A DNA stretch of 11,775 nucleotides. Source: an uncultured Bacteroides sp. Lineage in GTDB: Bacteria; Bacteroidota; Bacteroidia; Bacteroidales; Bacteroidaceae. Shown here piece by piece: positions 8,056 through 11,775 of this stretch (within the stretch, counting starts at the first letter, position 1; each line of letters begins with the position of its first letter). The notes under the pieces are model-generated. The model made no database searches and was not told the DNA's origin. It saw only the letters and a list, made by a program, of their open reading frames with translations. Position numbers and translations under genes: made by a program. Where the stretch lies: contig CAKUYM010000111.1 of the NCBI GenBank assembly GCA_934716785.1, positions 1 through 11,775 of the forward strand. Direction: 5' to 3'.

Positions 8056-10731
8056 ATGAAGAAGTTTCTCTATATCTCTATTATGTTGTTCGTTGTAGGA
8101 TGGGTACAAGCGCAACAGCGTGTGATATATACAATTAACGACGGATGGAAGTTTGCCAAAGGTTCTCCGTTTGAAGCACAGTTGAATAAATGCGATGACT
8201 CCTCATGGGAGATAGTCAACATTCCTCATACTTGGAATGATAAAGATGCGGATGACGAAACACCGGGATTCTACCGGGGACCGGCTTGGTATCGGAAACA
8301 TTTGTTTGTAGACAAAAGTAAGGAAGGACGTCAGGCTATCATTTACTTCGAGGGTGCCAATCAGGAAGTGCAACTTTATCTGAACGGTCAGTTCATAGGA
8401 GAGCACAAAGGCGGATATACCCGTTTCTGCTTTGATATCACTTCTCATTTGCGCTACGGGCAGGAGAATCTGTTCGCTATTTGCGTGAACAACGTTTACA
8501 ATCCCAATATCCCACCTTTATCAGCCGATTTCACTTTCTTTGGTGGCATTTATCGTGATGTCTATCTGCAATTCATGAATCCGGTACACATTGCGACAAA
8601 TGATTATGCTTCATCGGGGGTCTATATCCGTACGCCCGAAGTGAATAACTCCTCAGCCTCTGTAGAAATAACCACCTTGCTGGCAAACGAACTGCCTCAA
8701 ACTGCGGAAGTCATTGTAGAAAATATAGTTTGTGATGCCGATGGCAAAGCGATAAAGAAGACCAATACGGAAATTAAGCTGTCATCCGGTGAGACAAAGG
8801 CAAGCATATCCGAAAAGATAAAGATAAACTCTCCCCGTTTGTGGGACATAGATGACCCTTATCGTTATATGCTATATACACGCATTCTTGATAAAAGAAA
8901 AGGAACCTTGCTCGATGAAGTCGTAAATCCCTTAGGCCTTCGCTGGTTTAAGTTCGATTCGGAGAAAGGTTTTTTTCTGAATGGTAAATGGCGCAAACTG
9001 ATTGGAACGGCACGTCACCAGGATTATTTCCGAAAAGGAAATGCGCTTCGAGATGAACTGCATGTGCAGGATGTGCTCTTATTGAAGGAAATGGGTGGAA
9101 ACTTCCTGCGTGTTTCACATTATCCGCAAGACCCCGTTATTATGGAAATGTGTGATAAACTGGGTATTGTGACTTCTGTCGAAATACCTGTTGTAAATGC
9201 CGTCACGGAAACAGAAGAATTTCTGCATAACTCTGTTGAGATGGCAAAAGAAATGGTGCGTCAGGACTTCAACCGCCCATCTGTCATGATTTGGGGCTAT
9301 ATGAATGAGATTTTCCTGCGTCGCCCTTATACAGAAGGCAAACAACTCGAGGACTATTACCGTTTTACGGAGAAAGTAGCCCGTACCTTAGAAGCGACCA
9401 TACGCGAGGAAGACTCTTCAAGATATACCATGATGGCGTATCATAACGCTCCTAATTTCTATGAAGACGCTCATCTGACGGAGATTCCGATGATTCAGGG
9501 ATGGAATCTGTATCAGGGTTGGTATGAACCGGATATTAATGAGTTTCAACGTCTACTCGACCGTGCCCATAAGATGTATAAAGGAAAAGTGCTGTTGGTC
9601 ACCGAATACGGACCGGGAGTAGACCCGCGTATTCATTCTTATCAACCGGAGCGTTTCGACTTTTCGCAAGAATACGGGTTGGTTTATCACAAGCATTATC
9701 TCAATGAAATGATGCAACGTCCTTTTATTGCCGGTTCCAGCCTGTGGAATCTGAATGATTTCTATTCCGAATCCCGTATCGATGCCGTTCCTCATGTGAA
9801 TAACAAAGGTGTTCTTGGGCTGGATCGTGAAGTGAAGGATACCTATTTGTTCTATAAAGCAGCTTTGACTCATCATCCGATGCTTGTTATAGGCAATAGG
9901 GAGTGGAAAGTCCGCGGTGGAGTCATTAATACGGAACAGAAAGAATGTGTTCAGTCTGTTCCTGTGTTTTCTAATGCTGAGGAAGTGGAACTGTTAGTCA
10001 ATGACAGGAGTTTGGGTAAGAAAGAAGTAGCAAATGGTTATGCACTGTTTGATGTACCGTTCGTTAATGGAGAGAATCGGTTGGAGGCTTCTGCAACAGT
10101 GGGTGGCCATAAACTGCATGACATGCTTCGAATCCAGTTCCAACTGACAGCTTCGCAGTTGAAGGATAAAACTATGCCATTCATGGAAATGAATGTGATG
10201 TTGGGCTCTCCAAGATATTTTGAAGATCGTGAAGCCAATGTCGCATGGATTCCCGAACAGGAATATAAACCCGGTAGTTGGGGATTTGTCGGTGGGGCTC
10301 CTTACCGTCGTCAGACAGCTTTCGGGACTATGCTCGGTTCGGACATTGACATCTACGGAACGGATATGAATCCTATCTATCAAACTCAGCGCGTTGGTAT
10401 AGAGTCTTTTAAAGCCGATGTGCCCGATGGAGAATATTCTGTCTCTTTATATTGGGCGGAGTTGGATTCAGACAAAAAGAAAGAAGCCTTGGTCTATAAC
10501 TTGGGAGCCGATTCGGAACAGGTGCTTGCAGAAAACCGAAGTTTCGGAGTTTCAATCAATGGAACAAGCGTTTTGGAAGATTTCAATGTGGCTCGTGATT
10601 ATGGATATGCCCGTGCTGTAATTAAAAAGTTTATAGTAACGGTAAAAGATGGAAAAGGATTGAGTATCGACTTCCATAAAAAAGAAGGAGAGACTATATT
10701 AAATGCTATCCGCATCTATAAGAACTATTAA
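8056..10731 (+). CDS. GH2 beta-glycosidase (beta-galactosidase/beta-glucuronidase type) with C-terminal malectin-like domain
   Basis: The 891-residue protein has a signal peptide (MKKFLYISIMLFVVGWVQA, cut before Gln20). The order is a sugar-binding jelly-roll domain (about 22-178, with the GH2 marks IPHTWND and FEGANQEVQLYLNG), an immunoglobulin-like domain (about 180-297), and a TIM barrel (about 298-605). The barrel holds GGNFLRVSHYPQDP (347-360), acid/base Glu418 in IWGYMNEIF, and nucleophile Glu517 in LLVTEYGPG. A further beta domain (about 610-700) and a malectin-like carbohydrate-binding domain (about 713-891) follow, the latter with VDxxxYxxxLYWAE-like features at 789-802 and LNAIRIYKNY at the end. 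All catalytic residues are present, so it should be a retaining exo-acting beta-glycosidase. An N-x-K-G motif (Asn582, Lys584) recalls beta-glucuronidases but also occurs in other GH2 enzymes. Galactose, glucuronic acid or a related sugar is the plausible leaving residue. There is no lipobox; it is probably periplasmic. Confidence 0.88.
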   Translation: MKKFLYISIMLFVVGWVQAQQRVIYTINDGWKFAKGSPFEAQLNKCDDSSWEIVNIPHTWNDKDADDETPGFYRGPAWYRKHLFVDKSKEGRQAIIYFEGANQEVQLYLNGQFIGEHKGGYTRFCFDITSHLRYGQENLFAICVNNVYNPNIPPLSADFTFFGGIYRDVYLQFMNPVHIATNDYASSGVYIRTPEVNNSSASVEITTLLANELPQTAEVIVENIVCDADGKAIKKTNTEIKLSSGETKASISEKIKINSPRLWDIDDPYRYMLYTRILDKRKGTLLDEVVNPLGLRWFKFDSEKGFFLNGKWRKLIGTARHQDYFRKGNALRDELHVQDVLLLKEMGGNFLRVSHYPQDPVIMEMCDKLGIVTSVEIPVVNAVTETEEFLHNSVEMAKEMVRQDFNRPSVMIWGYMNEIFLRRPYTEGKQLEDYYRFTEKVARTLEATIREEDSSRYTMMAYHNAPNFYEDAHLTEIPMIQGWNLYQGWYEPDINEFQRLLDRAHKMYKGKVLLVTEYGPGVDPRIHSYQPERFDFSQEYGLVYHKHYLNEMMQRPFIAGSSLWNLNDFYSESRIDAVPHVNNKGVLGLDREVKDTYLFYKAALTHHPMLVIGNREWKVRGGVINTEQKECVQSVPVFSNAEEVELLVNDRSLGKKEVANGYALFDVPFVNGENRLEASATVGGHKLHDMLRIQFQLTASQLKDKTMPFMEMNVMLGSPRYFEDREANVAWIPEQEYKPGSWGFVGGAPYRRQTAFGTMLGSDIDIYGTDMNPIYQTQRVGIESFKADVPDGEYSVSLYWAELDSDKKKEALVYNLGADSEQVLAENRSFGVSINGTSVLEDFNVARDYGYARAVIKKFIVTVKDGKGLSIDFHKKEGETILNAIRIYKNY

Positions 10732-10739
10732 TTATAACC

Positions 10740-11564
10740 ATGACAAATATGGTACATAGCATTTGCTTATCTCTTTTTTTGTTCTTACAATCCTTGTTTG
10801 TATCCGCCGAGAATGGGAGTGTAAAAAACGGGTATGTGAAGGATGATGTCCCGTCTTCACTGGATGTGTATCTATGTATCGGACAATCTAATATGGCCGG
10901 TCGTGCGACATTGGTATCAGAAGTGCTGGATACCCTGCAGAATGTGTATCTGTTGAATGGTGACGGAGATTTTGAACCGGCGGTAAATCCTTTGAACCGT
11001 TATTCTACCATCCGGAAAGAGATGTCGATGCAACGCTTGGGACCAGTCTATAGCTTTGCCAAGGAAATATCTCGTCAGGTGAAACGACCTGTCGGGTTAG
11101 TGGTGAATGCACGTGGCGGTTCTTCCATTAATTCTTGGCTGAAAGGCAGTAAAGATGGGTATTACGAAGAGGCTGTTTCCCGGATTCGGATTGCTATGAA
11201 AAAGGGCGGCGTTTTGAAAGCGGTTCTTTGGCATCAGGGGGAGGCTGACTGTTCTAATCCTGACGCATATAAGCGGAAGCTCGTCTCTTTGGTGAAAGGC
11301 TTACGTGAGGATTTGGGCATGCCGGACTTGCCTATTATTGTGGGGCAGATATCTCGATGGAACTGGACGAAGAGAGAAGCCGGAACTGCTCCCTTCAATA
11401 GAATGATCAGAAGAGTTTCTTCATTCATTCCTCATTCCGCTTGGGTCTCTTCGAAAGGCTTGGGATGGTATAAGGATGAGACGGATCCTCATTTTAACAC
11501 TGAGGCTCAATTGTTGTTAGGAAAACGTTATGCGGAAAAGGTGCTGAAGTTTTATAAGTATTAA
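10740..11564 (+). CDS. SGNH-fold carbohydrate O-acetylesterase (SASA / sialate O-acetylesterase family)
   Basis: The 274-residue protein opens with a signal peptide (about residues 1-23, ending LFVSA), so it is exported. The start at 10740, 8 bases after the GH2 stop, is used; Met4 (10749) would keep the same signal. SGNH landmarks appear in order: YLCIGQSNMAGR (44-55) with nucleophile Ser50; NARGGSSINSW (123-133) as block II; VLWHQGEAD (162-170) as block III; and DETDPHFNTEAQLLLGKRYA at 246-265 with His251 as the catalytic base. Despite the family name, most bacterial members in glycan loci remove acetyl groups from plant or algal polysaccharides, as in CE6 acetylxylan esterases. As last gene of the cluster, it likely clears acetyl groups that would block the GH2 or GH31 enzymes. 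The Asp-His spacing is unusual (Asp249-Pro-His251 rather than D-x-x-H). Confidence 0.85.
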   Translation: MTNMVHSICLSLFLFLQSLFVSAENGSVKNGYVKDDVPSSLDVYLCIGQSNMAGRATLVSEVLDTLQNVYLLNGDGDFEPAVNPLNRYSTIRKEMSMQRLGPVYSFAKEISRQVKRPVGLVVNARGGSSINSWLKGSKDGYYEEAVSRIRIAMKKGGVLKAVLWHQGEADCSNPDAYKRKLVSLVKGLREDLGMPDLPIIVGQISRWNWTKREAGTAPFNRMIRRVSSFIPHSAWVSSKGLGWYKDETDPHFNTEAQLLLGKRYAEKVLKFYKY

Positions 11565-11615
11565 TCATTCCTTTGGATAAGAAATAGAAGTCGGCTAATT
11601 ATTAATCAATTAACC

Positions 11616-11681
11616 TGTTAATAACTTTGTTAACATCCTTGTTGACAACTGGGATGATAGTTGTGAATAGTTTGTGAATAA
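11616..11681 (+). repeat. five same-direction DnaA-box-like 9-mers, in near-helical phase
   Basis: Three 12-base units run head to tail: TGTTAATAACTT (11616), TGTTAACATCCT (11628) and TGTTGACAACTG (11640). After a 10-base gap come two copies of TTGTGAATA exactly 11 bases apart (11661 and 11672). Read as 9-mers, TGTTAATAA, TGTTGACAA, TGTGAATAG and TGTGAATAA differ from the bacterial DnaA-box consensus TGTGGATAA at 2, 2, 2 and 1 positions; TGTTAACAT differs at 4. All point the same way, and an AT-rich stretch lies immediately to the left. This pattern is what a DnaA-binding region or origin segment looks like, but low-complexity TGTT repeats or sites for another protein could give the same picture. 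No replication gene is visible nearby. Confidence 0.45.
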
Positions 11682-11716
11682 ACGTGAGCAGCAGTAGGGG
11701 CTCAGTTGTAATTCTT

Positions 11717-11742
11717 GGGGGATAACATTTGTTAATTCCCCC
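11717..11742. terminator. GC-capped hairpin, possible transcription terminator
   Basis: GGGGGATAAC (11717-11726) pairs with GTTA (11731-11734) and TCCCCC (11737-11742), leaving a 4-base loop ATTT and a 2-base bulge AT on the right side. The six-pair GC-rich base makes it stable. Only TTTATG follows on the + strand, so a full T-run is missing and the terminator call is tentative. It lies about 150 bases after the esterase stop. It could instead be part of the neighbouring repeat region. Confidence 0.4.
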
Positions 11743-11775
11743 TTTATGCATATATCTTAGCTAACCTATACAGAA

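Larger units (their letters stand above)
1..11564 (+). other. distal part of a polysaccharide utilization locus (single-strand gene cluster)
   Basis: Seven consecutive genes run on the + strand: a surface glycan-binding protein, a GH50-like enzyme, a DUF6528-like propeller, a GH71/99-like protein, GH31, GH2 and a SASA esterase. Every complete product begins with a signal peptide or lipobox, as expected for outer-membrane and periplasmic glycan breakdown. Gaps are 100, 55, 43, 8, 20 and 8 bases, tightening downstream. I see no transporter, kinase or regulator here; SusC/SusD and a hybrid two-component, ECF-sigma or SusR-type regulator are expected upstream, outside the window. The assignment as a PUL is inferred from gene content and order. 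Confidence 0.85.
11565..11775. other. intergenic tail after the operon, no gene seen
   Basis: No convincing reading frame with a plausible start or product lies here. The stretch starts AT-rich (11595-11635), with an imperfect inverted repeat (GGCTAATT at 11593-11600 against AATTAACC at 11608-11615). It then holds a repeat array (11616-11681) and a GC-capped hairpin (11717-11742), both listed separately. It marks the end of the operon; what follows is outside the window. Confidence 0.7.

Noticed and set aside
11622..11629. TAACTTTG matching the Bacteroides -7 consensus TAnnTTTG
   Set aside because: No TTTG -33 element is found at the right distance upstream, and the bases are explained by the 12-base repeat array.
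1..11775. Insertion sequences, CRISPR arrays, tRNA or rRNA genes, phase-variable invertible promoters
   Set aside because: I saw no transposase or recombinase, no regularly spaced repeats of CRISPR type and no tRNA-like folds; the only sizeable inverted repeat pair flanks a 12-base loop, too short for an invertible segment.

Overview
The window looks like chromosomal DNA from a gut-type Bacteroidota, most likely Bacteroides or a close relative. The evidence is moderately AT-rich coding, weak or absent Shine-Dalgarno sequences, several lipoproteins with short signal peptides, and a run of carbohydrate-active enzymes behind an apparent surface glycan-binding protein. That is the layout of the distal half of a polysaccharide utilization locus (PUL). 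All seven genes lie on the + strand. No SusC, SusD or regulator is visible; these would be expected upstream of base 1.

Layout: (1) 1-1148, the C-terminal part of a SusE/F-position surface glycan-binding protein with two Ig-like repeats and a distinct C-terminal domain. (2) 1149-1248, a 100-base gap with a very strong 20-pair hairpin. (3) 1249-2787, a lipoprotein resembling GH50 beta-agarase and other clan GH-A glycosidases. (4) 2843-3832, a DUF6528-like beta-propeller lipoprotein with a surface-export-type acidic tail. (5) 3876-5669, a secreted GH71/GH99-like protein. (6) 5678-8035, a GH31 alpha-glycosidase lipoprotein resembling alpha-xylosidases. (7) 8056-10731, a GH2 beta-glycosidase with a C-terminal malectin-like domain. 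(8) 10740-11564, an SGNH esterase of the SASA (sialate O-acetylesterase) family. Gaps between the last four genes are 8, 20 and 8 bases, so they almost certainly share a transcript; the two gaps before them are 55 and 43 bases.

Inferred working: the binding protein and surface lipoproteins capture a complex, probably O-acetylated, glycan and make the first cuts. The periplasmic GH31, GH2 and esterase then remove alpha-linked side residues, beta-linked galactose or uronic acid, and acetyl groups. The combination (GH50-like, DUF6528, GH71/99-like, GH31, GH2, esterase) does not match a PUL I can name, so the substrate is unknown and this is the main candidate for new biology.

The 211-base tail after the operon (11565-11775) holds a second notable structure: five same-direction 9-mers resembling DnaA boxes at roughly helical-turn spacing beside an AT-rich stretch, followed by a GC-capped hairpin. 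It may be a replication-origin-like or DnaA-binding segment, or another protein-binding array.
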